64,000 bases of DNA from an uncultured Lachnotalea sp. (GCA_947066815.1 CAMSZT010000018.1:1-64000), one strand, 5' to 3'; shown: positions 16,146 to 25,606, counted from the stretch's first letter. Notes: generated by a model from the letters alone, not told the origin. Numbers and translations: made by a program.

Positions 16146-16649
16146 TTATTTCTTTCTGGTAAAGCAGAGATCGCAGCAGTCGTCGCCGTCAGCGATCTTT
16201 TTGGGCAGGGAGAACTCACAGTTCATATCCTGCGCGAACTGCCTGTCGCCTTCCATGGCGATATCGCAGAAGAGAGCGCAGTCCTCGTCCGAGAAACCAA
16301 GCTTCCTCCAGGCATTTAACAGCGGACAGTAATGCATCTCCACATGCATCACATCCTCCGTCATCTCAACCGCTTTATTTTCGAAGCCGATCGGCTCTGC
16401 CATGAAGAGGTCGCCAAATTCCTTCAGGCTCGTCTTGTCGTTCATCTTATCCCTGAAATTCTCGTCGATCTGGAAGCAGCCGCAGCGTCTGATGGCGGCG
16501 CGGCCAACCTTCTCCATGTCGCCGCCTGCTTTTCTCACCTCATCCAGGAGCAGCGCCATCCAGTATGCGCGGTGCTCGATGCAGGTGCGCTTTGTCTCCA
16601 CTACGGGATCCCCGGTATGTACCGGCTTATTTTCGTTGTACTTTGCCAT
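16146..16649 (-). CDS. L-2-amino-thiazoline-4-carboxylate hydrolase family protein
   Basis: The 167-residue protein matches the ATC hydrolase family (PF14196). Named members open 2-amino-thiazoline-4-carboxylate to cysteine, but most family members have no proven substrate. The family core is visible at the C-terminal half: MHYCPLLNAWRKLGFSDEDC, FCDIAMEGDRQFA, and IADGDDCCDLCF. Nine cysteines occur, including RRCGC (about residue 55) and the CC-x2-C end, which could bind metal. GAAGGAG lies before the ATG. It stands alone between the liv operon and an AraC gene. Confidence 0.75.
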   Translation of the reverse strand: MAKYNENKPVHTGDPVVETKRTCIEHRAYWMALLLDEVRKAGGDMEKVGRAAIRRCGCFQIDENFRDKMNDKTSLKEFGDLFMAEPIGFENKAVEMTEDVMHVEMHYCPLLNAWRKLGFSDEDCALFCDIAMEGDRQFAQDMNCEFSLPKKIADGDDCCDLCFTRKK

Positions 16650-16683
16650 GATCGTTTGTTCTCCTTCTTAATTATTTATTTGC

Positions 16684-16701
16684 GGGGGAGAAAACTCCCC
16701 C
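16684..16701. terminator. Perfect hairpin after livF (possible terminator, no U-tract)
   Basis: GGGGGAG and CTCCCCC pair perfectly around an AAAA/TTTT loop, 30 nt past the livF stop. The minus strand continues GCAAATAAATAATT without a U run, so termination is uncertain. Confidence 0.4.
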
Positions 16702-16731
16702 TCTGATCTGGATCTCGCGACCCGGATTCCC

Positions 16732-17442
16732 CTACTTGCTGCCGAGATAAGCCTTTCTCACCTCGTCATTGTTCTGCATCTCTTTCGCGTCGCCGCTGAA
16801 CTTCACCGTCCCTACCTCCAGGACGTAACAGCGGTCCGCGATCTTGAGCGCCATATTGGCGTTCTGTTCCACCAGAAGAATGGTGGTCCCCTGTTTGTGG
16901 ATCTCCTTGATCAGCCGGAAGATCTCCAGCACCAGGTTGGGTGCAAGGCCCATGGAGGGCTCATCTAACATCAGGAGCTTCGGCTTGTTCATAAGCGCCC
17001 GTCCGATGGCAAGCATCTGCTGCTCGCCGCCGGAGAGGGTCCCTGCCTGCTGTTTTTTTCTCTCCAGAAGCCTGGGGAACAGATCATACACATACTCGAA
17101 GGAATTCTGGATCTCTTTCGAATCCTTTCTGCAGTATGCGCCCAGCTTCAGGTTTTCCTCCACGGAAAGCTCCGGAAACACCTCACGGCCCTCCGGGCTC
17201 AAGGTCACGCCCAGCTTCACGATCTGGGGCGGGGACATACGGGTCAGATCCTGCCCGTCAAACTCTATCCTGCTCCCTGCGGCGGCCTTTAACACGCCTG
17301 CGATGGTGAGAAGAGTGGTCGACTTCCCGGCTCCGTTGCTTCCGATCAGCGTAACCAGCTCTCCATCATTGACCTCAAAGTCAATGCCCTTCAGAGCATG
17401 GATATTTCCGTAATATGTATTCATCGAATTAATCCGCAGCAT
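16732..17442 (-). CDS. livF: Branched-chain amino acid ABC transporter ATPase LivF
   Basis: LivF is one of the two cytoplasmic ATPases powering uptake of leucine, isoleucine and valine. It shows Walker A GSNGAGKSTT (about residue 36), the ABC signature LSGGEQQMLAIGRAL, Walker B LLMLDEPSMGLAP and the switch His in ILLVEQNANMA. ATG 17442 (MLRINSMNTYYG) gives 236 residues, the normal LivF length; the track start is a GTG three codons earlier. It overlaps livG by 14 bp, so translation is probably coupled. It is the last gene of livKHMGF. Confidence 0.95.
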   Translation of the reverse strand: MLRINSMNTYYGNIHALKGIDFEVNDGELVTLIGSNGAGKSTTLLTIAGVLKAAAGSRIEFDGQDLTRMSPPQIVKLGVTLSPEGREVFPELSVEENLKLGAYCRKDSKEIQNSFEYVYDLFPRLLERKKQQAGTLSGGEQQMLAIGRALMNKPKLLMLDEPSMGLAPNLVLEIFRLIKEIHKQGTTILLVEQNANMALKIADRCYVLEVGTVKFSGDAKEMQNNDEVRKAYLGSK

Positions 17443-18205
17443 CGTCTTCACTCTTTCCTAAATAAGCTTCCACTACCATCTGGTTATTGGCGATCTCCTC
17501 CGGAAGGCCGTCTGCGATCATCCTGCCATGGTCCAGCACATAGATCCGGTCGGAAATATTCATGACCACGCTCATATCGTGCTCGATCAGGATAATGGTA
17601 AAGCCTTTATCCTGAAGCTCCTTGATAAACTGCAGGAGCTCCTCGGATTCCTGAGGATTCATGCCGGCGGCGGGTTCGTCCAGAAGCAGAAGCTTCGCTC
17701 CGGTCGCCATGGCGCGGGCGATCTCCAGCTTTCTCTGCTCGCCGTAGGGAAGGTTTCCCGCATAACTGTGGATATATTTTCCAAACCCCAGCGAATTCAG
17801 GATCTCCACGGCCTTCTCATGGGCCTCCCTTTCATACTTCCGGAACCTGGGAGTGCGGAAGGTAGAATCAAAGGTATTGTACTTCGTATTCTGATGGAAC
17901 CCGATCATGACATTCTCGATGGTCCGCATATTCTTAAAAAGGCGGATATTCTGGAATGTCCTGGCGATCCCCGCATTTACGATATACTGCACCTTCTTGT
18001 TCTGGATCTCCTCGCCGTTAAAGACGATCTTCCCCTCCGTAACGTCATAGACACCGGTCAGAAGATTGAAGATCGTCGTCTTCCCTGCACCGTTGGGTCC
18101 GATCACGCTGATGATCTCACCCTGATCCACATGAAAATTGACCTCGCTCACGGCCGCAAGGCCGCCGAACTGTTTTGATACGTTACTGACCTCCAGAAGC
18201 GCCAT
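17429..18205 (-). CDS. livG: Branched-chain amino acid ABC transporter ATPase LivG
   Basis: LivG is the second ATPase of the LIV transporter. The 258-residue protein shows Walker A GPNGAGKTTIFN (about residue 35), the LivG-specific insertion with NIRLFKNMRTIENVM, a signature in YGEQRKLEIARAM (the LSGGQ position reads LPYGE), and Walker B LLLLDEPAAGMNP. Its start overlaps livM by 23 bp. The variant signature is normal for LivG-type ATPases. Confidence 0.95.
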   Translation of the reverse strand: MALLEVSNVSKQFGGLAAVSEVNFHVDQGEIISVIGPNGAGKTTIFNLLTGVYDVTEGKIVFNGEEIQNKKVQYIVNAGIARTFQNIRLFKNMRTIENVMIGFHQNTKYNTFDSTFRTPRFRKYEREAHEKAVEILNSLGFGKYIHSYAGNLPYGEQRKLEIARAMATGAKLLLLDEPAAGMNPQESEELLQFIKELQDKGFTIILIEHDMSVVMNISDRIYVLDHGRMIADGLPEEIANNQMVVEAYLGKSEDDAAD

Positions 18206-19178
18206 CTGACTTCACCTCCCCTTCCTTCACTTTGACAAACCTGGGGAACGTGTACGGCCGTTTGCTGTTGCCGCCCAGGAGACCATCGGTACGGAATACC
18301 ATCATCAGGATCAGGATCAGGCCGTATACGACAAACCGGTACTCGGCCACAAAACGGAATACTTCCGGGAAGGATACCAGGATCGCAGCACCCAGGACCA
18401 TACCCTTGATAGAACCCATACCGCCGAAAATGACGATACTGAGGATCATCATGGATACATCGGAATTGAACGAGTTCGCATCGATGTAGCCGGAAAGATG
18501 GGCATACAGCGCCCCCGCCGCCCCGGCAAGGGCCGTGGAGATGGTAAAGGCCAGCCTTTTATAATGGCTCAGCTCGATCCCCATCAGGGAAGCCGCCATC
18601 GGATCGTCCTTGATCGCCCGCAGCGTCCGTCCCAGCTTGGAGCGCTCGATCGCAATACAGAATAAAACTGTCAGGACTACGAACACCAGGCACAGATAAT
18701 ACATTCCGTTGTTGGTCGTCTTCATCTCGACGCCGAAAAATTCCGGCCTTGCGATCCGCTGGACACCGTAGGTGCCGTGGGTCAGAGACTCCCAGTTGAT
18801 GATCAGCACCTTGACGATCTCTCCGAAACCCATGGTGATGATCGCCAGATACGTCCCGGAAAGCTTCATGGTCGGGATACTGAACAGCCAGCCGATGAAC
18901 CCCGTCATGAGGACTGCGCAGAGACAGGTCAGCAGGAAATTCCAGCCGAAATGCTCGGAAAGCAGCGACGACGTGTAGGCCCCGATCGCGTAAAAGGCGG
19001 CATGGCCCAGGGAAACCTGTCCCATGTAGCCGGTAATGATGTTCAGGCTCAGGGCCAGGATCATATAAATAAAAATCAAGCTTGAAACTCTCTGCAGATA
19101 CCTGCTCAGTCCTACTGCCGGAAAAGCAACGAGGAGCACAAGGACCACGAGCCAGACGATCTTATCTCTCTTATCCAT
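18183..19178 (-). CDS. livM: Branched-chain amino acid ABC transporter permease LivM
   Basis: LivM is one of two integral permease subunits. The 331-residue protein has about eight to ten hydrophobic segments and the family sequence YMGQVSLGHAAFYAIGAYTS near residue 50, then the coupling-helix region RTLRAIKDDPMAASLMGI (about residue 200) and IFGGMGSIKGMVLGAAIL. It lies 13 bp after livH and overlaps livG. Confidence 0.95.
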   Translation of the reverse strand: MDKRDKIVWLVVLVLLVAFPAVGLSRYLQRVSSLIFIYMILALSLNIITGYMGQVSLGHAAFYAIGAYTSSLLSEHFGWNFLLTCLCAVLMTGFIGWLFSIPTMKLSGTYLAIITMGFGEIVKVLIINWESLTHGTYGVQRIARPEFFGVEMKTTNNGMYYLCLVFVVLTVLFCIAIERSKLGRTLRAIKDDPMAASLMGIELSHYKRLAFTISTALAGAAGALYAHLSGYIDANSFNSDVSMMILSIVIFGGMGSIKGMVLGAAILVSFPEVFRFVAEYRFVVYGLILILMMVFRTDGLLGGNSKRPYTFPRFVKVKEGEVKSDGASGGQ

Positions 19179-19191
19179 GTTTTACCTCCGT

Positions 19192-20067
19192 TTATACTTT
19201 CGAGATCTTTGCTTTGCCGAACAGTCCGTTGGGCCTGATGATCAGGATCAGGAACAGCAGGATAAATGCAACCGCATCACGGTAGGCTCCCGACAGAAAC
19301 TGTACCGTGAGACTCTCCGCAAGGCCGAGGATGATACCGCCGACCGCCGCCCCGTAAAGGGAACCGATGCCTCCGAGCACCGACGCGGAGAAACCCTTCA
19401 GGCCGATCATGGCTCCCATGGTGGGATAGACCGTCTGATAATAGCTTGCGAGCAGAAGGGCTGCGATCACGGCAGACATCCCGCTCAGGAAAAAGGTCAC
19501 GCTGATGACCGCCTTCGCGTTGATCCCCATCAGATCCGCCGCCCTGGAGTTCTGCTCCACCGCCCGCATGGCAAGCCCGATCTTAGTCTTGTTGATCATC
19601 AGGGTCAGGCCCACCAAAAGCAGGATGGAGACCACCAGGATATAGACCTGGGAGAACGCAAATTTTACATTTCCGATCTGGATCATCTTGTCGCCGAGAA
19701 GCGCCGGAAAGGATTTGATCTCCGTGCCGAAGGCGATCTGCAGGCCGTTGGTCAGGATGTACGAAAAACCGATCGTAGTGATCAGGGCGGCAATGCCCGG
19801 CGCCTTCTTTTTACGAAGGATCGCCAGGATTGACCGATCATAAGCCACCAGCAGACCACCGGTAAGGATGATGCTCAAGATCACCGCAGGGATCGCTCCC
19901 AGATTCCACGTGACAAACATCAGGATCATATGGGCGCCAAAGGCGTAAACGGCGCCATGGGCCATATTGATCATTCTCAAAATGCCGAACACAAGGGAGT
20001 AACCGATCGCGATCAGCGCGTAGATCAGTCCCATGGTCAGGCCGTTGACTATGTATTGGGCAGTCAT
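19192..20067 (-). CDS. livH: Branched-chain amino acid ABC transporter permease LivH
   Basis: LivH is the partner permease of LivM. The 291-residue protein has about eight membrane segments, the N-terminal NGLTMGLIYALIAIGYSLVFG, MAHGAVYAFGAHM, the coupling loop LAMRAVEQNSRAADLMGINA and a late VLGGIGSLYGAAVGGIILG. It lies 21 bp after the binding-protein gene. Confidence 0.95.
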   Translation of the reverse strand: MTAQYIVNGLTMGLIYALIAIGYSLVFGILRMINMAHGAVYAFGAHMILMFVTWNLGAIPAVILSIILTGGLLVAYDRSILAILRKKKAPGIAALITTIGFSYILTNGLQIAFGTEIKSFPALLGDKMIQIGNVKFAFSQVYILVVSILLLVGLTLMINKTKIGLAMRAVEQNSRAADLMGINAKAVISVTFFLSGMSAVIAALLLASYYQTVYPTMGAMIGLKGFSASVLGGIGSLYGAAVGGIILGLAESLTVQFLSGAYRDAVAFILLFLILIIRPNGLFGKAKISKV

Positions 20068-20088
20068 ATTTTGCCTCCCATCTGCTGC

Positions 20089-21333
20089 TTACTGTAAGGA
20101 TGCCTCAAAGTCGTCCCAAAGCTGAAGCTTCTTGTCGGACTCCACAAATTTGCCGTCCTTAACCACATACCAGACCTGCGTCTTTACGGCGTCGCCAATC
20201 TCATCATAAGAGAGCGTTCCGGTGATACCCTCAAAGGTCATGTTGTAAAGCTCGTCCTTGATAGCCTCTCTGTCGGCGCTTCCGGCATTCTCGATCGCCT
20301 GGATGACCATCTGAACATTCTCATAGGTCTGCGCGGACATGTTCTCGGGAACCTTGCCGTCTGCATACTCTTTGTAAGCATCTACATAAGCCTTGACCTT
20401 GGGGTCGGTGCTGTCCGCGTTCATGCCGCCGGGGAACTGGATCCCTTCCGCAGCCTCGCCGGCCAGGTTGATGAGCTCCGTCGTGTAAGAAGAACCTACG
20501 GAGATCAGCATGCCGTCCTTGTTGATCTGACGGTACTGTTTTGCGAAGGGCCCTAAGGAACCATACATGCCGAGGACTACGATGCAGTCACAGCCGGCCT
20601 CTTCAAACTTGGTGATGTTGGAGGAGTAGTCGGTGGTGCCGTCCACGAATTCTTCCTGGGCGACCAGCTCACAGTCAACCTTGTCTTTGATCTTCTCCCA
20701 GCCCTCCAGGAAGCAGGTGGAAGCGCTCTCGCCCCAGTCTGTCTTGAGCTTCAGGACGCCGATCTTCTTTGCGCCGCTGCCAATCGCGATCTGCAGGCAG
20801 TTGGTGGCTTCCATCTTCTGGGTAACGTTGTTTCTGAAAATGTAGTCACCGATCGAGGAATAATCCACGTGAGAAGCGGACGCGCTCATCAGCACGACCC
20901 CGGTCTCCTGATAGATCTGAGCTGCCGTCATGGCAACGCCGCTGGCGAAGTGTCCGAATACGGCTACTACGTCGTCGTTCCCTACGATCTGCTCGGCGAT
21001 GGAGCCGGCTTCCTCGGCGGAATTCTTGTCGTCAAACTCGATGACCTCGATCTGACGTCCCAGTACGCCGCCCTTTTCATTCTGCTGCTTCACGGCGAGC
21101 TCTACGGCATTCTTGAACAGAAGTCCGTACTCTGCGTTGTCGCCGGTCAGAGGTCCGGAATACGCAAACACGATGGGGTCGTCGCTTCCCTCGGCAGGTT
21201 CGCCGCCGTCCTCTTTGGCCGCCGCCTGGGTCTCGGCCTTTCCGCCGTCGTCCTTCTTGTCGTCGCCGCCGCAGCCGGCCAGTGCCGACATGGTCAGTAC
21301 GACCGCCAGTAACAGTGCAATCCATCTTTTCAT
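20089..21333 (-). CDS. livK: Branched-chain amino acid ABC transporter substrate-binding lipoprotein
   Basis: This 414-residue lipoprotein captures the ligand outside the membrane and delivers it to LivHM. The signal peptide ends in the lipobox LAGC (LTMSALAGCGGDDKKD), with lipid-bound Cys at about residue 21 and an acidic linker after it. The periplasmic-binding-protein type I fold follows, with IVFAYSGPLTGDNAEYG, GQIEVIEFDD-like strands and VVLMSASASHVD. It is the first gene of the liv operon. The ligand is probably leucine/isoleucine/valine, but related proteins bind other amino acids or amides, so specificity is inferred from context. Confidence 0.92.
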   Translation of the reverse strand: MKRWIALLLAVVLTMSALAGCGGDDKKDDGGKAETQAAAKEDGGEPAEGSDDPIVFAYSGPLTGDNAEYGLLFKNAVELAVKQQNEKGGVLGRQIEVIEFDDKNSAEEAGSIAEQIVGNDDVVAVFGHFASGVAMTAAQIYQETGVVLMSASASHVDYSSIGDYIFRNNVTQKMEATNCLQIAIGSGAKKIGVLKLKTDWGESASTCFLEGWEKIKDKVDCELVAQEEFVDGTTDYSSNITKFEEAGCDCIVVLGMYGSLGPFAKQYRQINKDGMLISVGSSYTTELINLAGEAAEGIQFPGGMNADSTDPKVKAYVDAYKEYADGKVPENMSAQTYENVQMVIQAIENAGSADREAIKDELYNMTFEGITGTLSYDEIGDAVKTQVWYVVKDGKFVESDKKLQLWDDFEASLQ

Positions 21334-21491
21334 TGTCTTGTTTCTCCTTTCCCTATATCCACGTGTTTATTTTTTGCTTTTTGTGATTTTACACACAAAA
21401 CCGCAACACGTAGCTATCATTTTACAACATTTTAACAGGAAATTACATGTGATATCCTGCTGACTTTATGTAATATTTTCTTTTTCCGCAT

Positions 21492-22283
21492 TTACTCCCC
21501 CCAGGGCTTCACCCAGGGAAGGTCCGAGTCCTCCACCGTATTCTTTCCGCCGTCCACGTTGACCACGGCCCCCGTCATATAGCCGAACCGGTCGCTGCAC
21601 ATGCAGACGATCACGTCCCCGATCTCCTCCGGTTTTCCGGCCCGGTGAAGAGGGATCATGGACATGGTATAGTCTGTCTGATCGTAAATGGCCTTTTTGG
21701 AAAGCACCGTATCGATGATCCCCGGCGCCACCGCGTTGACCCGGATCCCGTAAGGGGCCAGCTCGGAAGCCGCGCCGACGGTGAGGAGGTTGACTCCCGC
21801 CTTGGCCGCCCCGTAAGTCACCCGGTAATCCACGGGTATCTTCGAAGAGAGGGAGGAGATACTGGCGATCACCCCGCCCTTCTGAGGGATCATGTACTTC
21901 GCGGCCGCCTTGATGCCGAAAAAGACCGTCGTCAGGTTCTGGTCCATGATAAAGCGGAAGTTTTCCTCCGACAGGGTATGTAAGGGGCCGTGGCGGTTTC
22001 CTCCGGCACAGTTGACCCAGATGTCGATCCGGCCGAATTTCTTTACCACCCGATCCGCAAAGGCTTCCGTCTCCTCATAGCTCATGGCGTCCACGGATTC
22101 CGCCATGACCTCGGAGAGTCCCTCCGCTTTTGCCCTCTCAAGAAAAGCCGCCACCTTTTCCTCCGACCGGCTGCACACGGCGATCCGGCAGCCCTCTCTT
22201 CCGAACCGGAGAGCCGCCGCCGCCCCGATCCCCGTGGTCCCGCCAAAGACCACGGCAGTTTTTCCCTTCAATCCCAGATCCAT
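21492..22283 (-). CDS. SDR-family NAD(P)-dependent oxidoreductase
   Basis: The 263-residue protein is a classical short-chain dehydrogenase. It shows the cofactor loop VFGGTTGIGAAAALRFG (TGxxxGxG at about residue 15), NCAGG (the NNAG position), catalytic Ser in SISSLSS and the YGAAK YxxxK pair at about residue 158, then PYGIRVNAVAPGIIDT. A C-terminal GAVVNVDGG is typical. It resembles 2,4-dienoyl-CoA reductase or 3-oxoacyl-ACP reductase types, but the substrate cannot be read from sequence. It lies 25 bp after the UPF0210 gene and may be cotranscribed with it. Confidence 0.85.
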   Translation of the reverse strand: MDLGLKGKTAVVFGGTTGIGAAAALRFGREGCRIAVCSRSEEKVAAFLERAKAEGLSEVMAESVDAMSYEETEAFADRVVKKFGRIDIWVNCAGGNRHGPLHTLSEENFRFIMDQNLTTVFFGIKAAAKYMIPQKGGVIASISSLSSKIPVDYRVTYGAAKAGVNLLTVGAASELAPYGIRVNAVAPGIIDTVLSKKAIYDQTDYTMSMIPLHRAGKPEEIGDVIVCMCSDRFGYMTGAVVNVDGGKNTVEDSDLPWVKPWGE

Positions 22284-22308
22284 ATATGCTCCTCCTTTTT
22301 TATAGCAG

Positions 22309-23673
22309 TCAATTTTTAAAGCTGTGGATCGGCGCCGGGATCCTCCCGCCCCGGTTCACAAAGCCCGCGCAGGAATACCCGTTCACCGGCATGACCGGAG
22401 CATGGCCCAAAAGCCCGCCGAATTCCACCACGTCCCCCGCCTTCTTCCCCTCTGCCGGGATCAGACGGACCGCCGTGGTCTTCTGGTTCACCATGCCGAT
22501 GGCCGCCTCGTCGGCGATGATCCCGGAGATGGTCTCCGCCGCCGTGTCCCCCGGAACGGCGATCATGTCGAGGCCCACGGAGCAGACGCAGGTCATGGCC
22601 TCCAGCTTCTCCAGGGTCAGGGCCTTCCGGTTTACCGCGTCGATCATGCCCTGGTCCTCACTGACCGGGATAAAGGCCCCGGAAAGGCCGCCCACATAGG
22701 AGGAGGCCATGACGCCGCCCTTTTTCACCTGATCGTTCAGGAGAGCCAGGGCCGCCGTGGTGCCGGGGGCGCCCACGCTCTCCAAGCCCATCTCCTCCAG
22801 GATCTCCGCCACGCTGTCCCCCACCGCCGGGGTAGGGGCCAGGGAGAGGTCCACAATCCCGAAAGGCACGCCCAGCCGCTCGGAGGCCTCCTTGGCCACC
22901 AGCTGTCCCACCCGGGTCACCTTGAAGGCCGTCTTCTTGATGGTCTCACAGAGGGTCTCGAAATCCTCCCCCCGGATCTTCTCCAGGGCCGTCTTGACCA
23001 CGCCGGGGCCGCTGACCCCCACGTTGATGACGACGTCCGCCTCCGTCACGCCGTGAAAGGCTCCCGCCATAAAGGGATTGTCGTCCGGCGCATTGCAGAA
23101 GACCACCAGCTTGGCGCAGCCCAGGCTGTCCTGATCCTCCGTGGCCTTTGCCGTCTCCTTGACGACCTGCCCCATCAGTCTCACCGCGTCCATATTGATC
23201 CCGGTCTTTGTGGAACCCACGTTTACGGAGCTGCAGACCCTTTCTGTGGCGGCAAGGGCCTCCGGAATGGAACGGATCAAAAGCTCCTCGGCCGGCGTCA
23301 TCCCCTTGCCGACCAGGGCAGAGTACCCGCCGATAAAATTGACCTTCACTTCCTTCGCCGCCCGGTCCAAGGTCTTCGCCAGGGACACGAAATCCTCCCT
23401 GGTCCTGCAGGCCGCGCCGCCCACCAGAGAGATGGGGGTCACCGAGATCCGTTTATTGACGATGGGGATCCCGTATTTCACCTCGATCTCCCGCCCCACC
23501 TTCACCAGATCCCTGGCCTTTAAAACAATCTTCTCGTAAACCTTCCGGTTCACCTCCTCGAGATCGGAACCGATGCAGTCCAGAAGGCTGATCCCCATGG
23601 TGATGGTGCGGACGTCCAGCCGCTCCTGCTCGATCATCTTGTTGGTCTCGTCTACTTCAAATCTGCTTAACAT
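22309..23673 (-). CDS. UPF0210/PFL-family protein
   Basis: This matches the UPF0210 (DUF711) family, whose structure resembles glycyl-radical proteins but whose function is unknown. ATG 23673 ([14 protein letters not shown]) lies 6 nt after GAGGG; the track start two codons earlier abuts it. The 454-residue protein has [18 protein letters not shown] near the start, [15 protein letters not shown], and a glycine-rich ending [18 protein letters not shown]. It follows the ACT-domain gene by 11 bp, the usual pair in Firmicutes; in that pair the ACT protein is thought to regulate the PFL-like partner. Confidence 0.9.
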   Translation of the reverse strand: MLSRFEVDETNKMIEQERLDVRTITMGISLLDCIGSDLEEVNRKVYEKIVLKARDLVKVGREIEVKYGIPIVNKRISVTPISLVGGAACRTREDFVSLAKTLDRAAKEVKVNFIGGYSALVGKGMTPAEELLIRSIPEALAATERVCSSVNVGSTKTGINMDAVRLMGQVVKETAKATEDQDSLGCAKLVVFCNAPDDNPFMAGAFHGVTEADVVINVGVSGPGVVKTALEKIRGEDFETLCETIKKTAFKVTRVGQLVAKEASERLGVPFGIVDLSLAPTPAVGDSVAEILEEMGLESVGAPGTTAALALLNDQVKKGGVMASSYVGGLSGAFIPVSEDQGMIDAVNRKALTLEKLEAMTCVCSVGLDMIAVPGDTAAETISGIIADEAAIGMVNQKTTAVRLIPAEGKKAGDVVEFGGLLGHAPVMPVNGYSCAGFVNRGGRIPAPIHSFKN

Positions 23674-23684
23674 GGCCATCCCTC

Positions 23685-23957
23685 TTAAATCCTGTGCATT
23701 TTGTTGAATATGTCCTCATGCTGGCAGCGGATCTTCACGCCGATCTCGTCGCCGATCTGGTCTAACTCCTCCACCATGTCGCCGAAGGGCTTGGCGGATT
23801 CGTTTGCATCCACGATCATCATCATATTGAAATATCCCTGCAGGATGGTCTGGGAAATGTCCTCGATGTTGATGCGGTTGCTGGCCAGGTAGGTGCATAC
23901 CTTCGCGATGATCCCCACGGTATCCTTCCCCACCACGGTAATGATTGTCTTTTTCAT
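23685..23957 (-). CDS. ACT-domain protein, UPF0237 family
   Basis: This 90-residue protein is a single ACT domain, a small-molecule (often amino acid) sensor. It starts [20 protein letters not shown], the strand-helix pattern of the family, and continues [26 protein letters not shown] precedes the ATG. It is paired with UPF0210 11 bp downstream. The ligand is unknown. Confidence 0.9.
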   Translation of the reverse strand: MKKTIITVVGKDTVGIIAKVCTYLASNRINIEDISQTILQGYFNMMMIVDANESAKPFGDMVEELDQIGDEIGVKIRCQHEDIFNKMHRI

Positions 23958-24008
23958 AATGGTTCTCCTCGTTTTTTCTGTGTCCCCTCAACTATAAAGC
24001 ATCCGGCG

Positions 24009-24806
24009 TCAAATGTAAACCGTTTCCGACATTTCCCTCCGGTCCGCCACGGCAATATCAAAATCCGTCCCCTGGTAGGCATTCTCCCCCTCGGTGATCT
24101 CCAGCTTCACCGTCTCATAGGCCAGGTCCGCATAATTGTTTTCCTGCGACAGATGCCCGAGGACCGCCTTCTTAAATCCGTCGTGGAGGATCTCCCCCAG
24201 GAGCCTCCCGGCACAGTCATTGGATAAATGGCCGCTGTTTCCCATGATCCTCCGCTTGAGATAGTAGGGATAAGGCCCCGTCTCCAGCATGCGGATGTCA
24301 TGGTTCGCCTCCAGAAGGACCGCGTCCAGCCCCAGGAGATGGTTGACGGTGTACTGGCTGTAATTGCCAAGGTCCGTGACCACCGCCGCCGAAGCCCCTC
24401 CCGCGTCCACCCGGAAGGCACAGGGATCGGCCGCGTCGTGGCAGGTGGAGAAAGGCGTGATCGTCATGTCCCCGATACAGAAGGGCTCGTCCGGGAATAT
24501 CTCCCGGTGCAGCCCGCCCGGAAGCTCCCCGACGCTCCTGGACGAGCAGATCCCCTCATAAGTCCCTTTTGTCGTGTAGATGGGGATCTCATGTTTTTTT
24601 GAAAACACCCGGAGCCCCCCGATATGGTCGGAATGCTCATGGGTGACCAGGATCCCGGAAAGCTCGCTTCCCCTGACCCCAAGAGAGGCCAGCCCGCCCT
24701 CGATCCGCTTGGTGGAGATCCCCGCGTCGATCAGGATATGGGTCGTATCCGTACCTATGTAGATGCAGTTCCCGCTGCTCCCGCTGGCAATGCTCACAAG
24801 CCGCAT
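24009..24806 (-). CDS. MBL-fold metallohydrolase, WalJ/YycJ-like
   Basis: This metallo-beta-lactamase-fold hydrolase has the metal motif THEHSDHIGGL (HxHxDH at about residue 58), with later ligands in FSTCHDAADP, NHDIRM and GHLSNDC. It is close to WalJ/YycJ, which in Bacillus accompanies the WalRK system and affects cell-division coordination; no WalRK genes are here. The track start at 24866 runs into a dispersed repeat; ATG 24806 (MRLVSIASGSSGNC) has GAGGAAGA and the family N terminus, giving 265 residues. It is upstream of the ACT and UPF0210 genes. Confidence 0.88.
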   Translation of the reverse strand: MRLVSIASGSSGNCIYIGTDTTHILIDAGISTKRIEGGLASLGVRGSELSGILVTHEHSDHIGGLRVFSKKHEIPIYTTKGTYEGICSSRSVGELPGGLHREIFPDEPFCIGDMTITPFSTCHDAADPCAFRVDAGGASAAVVTDLGNYSQYTVNHLLGLDAVLLEANHDIRMLETGPYPYYLKRRIMGNSGHLSNDCAGRLLGEILHDGFKKAVLGHLSQENNYADLAYETVKLEITEGENAYQGTDFDIAVADRREMSETVYI

Positions 24807-24839
24807 GTCTCTTCTTCCTCGTCTTTCTGCCAAGTATTT

Positions 24840-24915
24840 CCACCTGTGCGGTCCCGCATTCCGCACGCCCGCTCCCCGGCAAAGGCGGAACGGGGATTTC
24901 CAGCCGGACAGGTGG
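24840..24915. repeat. Copy 2 of the CCGCACAGGTGG palindromic intergenic repeat
   Basis: The arms CCACCTGTGCGG (24840-24851) and CCGGACAGGTGG (24904-24915) are inverted repeats with one mismatch. The interior differs from copies 1 and 3 and holds GC-rich secondary stems. The GGTGGAAAT end faces the walJ-like start 34 bp away. Confidence 0.6.
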
Positions 24916-24931
24916 ATCTTCCTCCTTGCAT

Positions 24932-25606
24932 TTACCTCACGGACTCCCTGTGGTAATCCGTCACGTCGCTTTGCAGTTCCCCGTACAGCCCCCTCACGTC
25001 GATCCCGCCGTTTCGGACCGCCAGAAGCTCCCGGTCCGTCACCCCGATGAACTCCACGAACTCCACCCTTCCGTTTGGTGTCTCCAGGACGCCGAATTCC
25101 CGGTCCGGGACGGTGATAAAGCCGGTAATGTTGGAGGTCCGGTCCACATCGATCCCGTCCGTCTGCCCGCTGTAGAGGTACTCATAAGGCAGGAATAATT
25201 CTCCCCTCGTAAAGGTGATCTTCGCAATGGACTGCAGGATCCCGCAGATCCCCCTGAGCTCCGCCTCCTCGTCCTCATAAGGCCCCTTCTTTAACTTGAA
25301 GGTAAACTCCATCCCATAGCCGCTGATCTTCGGATCCTCACATTCCTTCTCATATAACTCCGACAGCCCGTAGGTCACAAAATGCCAGTATCCTCCGCCG
25401 TCATAGACGCTGATCCCGTCCAGGGGTCCTTCCCCTCCGAGTCTCCATTTGATCAGAGAGGCGAACTGGTGACTGGGTTCCTCCTGGTCCGGATAAACCC
25501 TTGCACAAGCCCTGTCGATCGCGTCCCAGCCGGGAGCCAAAGGCTCCGGGAATCCTTTTTGTTTTATGATATTCTCCTCTTTTTTTCGCCGCCGAAATAT
25601 GCCCAT
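24932..25606 (-). CDS. Suppressor-of-fused (SUFU) domain protein
   Basis: The 224-residue protein has a bacterial SUFU domain (PF05076). The core is GGGYWHFVTYGLSELYEKE, then SGYGMEFTFKL and ITGFITVPDREF. Bacterial SUFU proteins often sit in polymorphic toxin loci as immunity proteins, but many are chromosomal orphans of unknown role. No toxin gene is adjacent. The N-terminal FRRRKKEE stretch is strongly basic, then acidic. GGGAGGTGG precedes the ATG. A small stem, CTATAAAG and CTTTATAG at 25641-25662, lies upstream. Confidence 0.8.
   Translation of the reverse strand: MGIFRRRKKEENIIKQKGFPEPLAPGWDAIDRACARVYPDQEEPSHQFASLIKWRLGGEGPLDGISVYDGGGYWHFVTYGLSELYEKECEDPKISGYGMEFTFKLKKGPYEDEEAELRGICGILQSIAKITFTRGELFLPYEYLYSGQTDGIDVDRTSNITGFITVPDREFGVLETPNGRVEFVEFIGVTDRELLAVRNGGIDVRGLYGELQSDVTDYHRESVR

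Noticed and set aside
21430-21444. Possible CodY box upstream of livK (AATTTCCTGTTAAAA on the minus strand)
   Set aside because: It differs from the CodY consensus at about five of fifteen positions, too weak to call without binding data, although the location would make sense.
22324-23523. Plus-strand ORF of 399 codons opposite the UPF0210 gene
   Set aside because: It is His/Arg/Gly rich with no family resemblance and no ribosome binding site, while the minus strand encodes a full-length known family.
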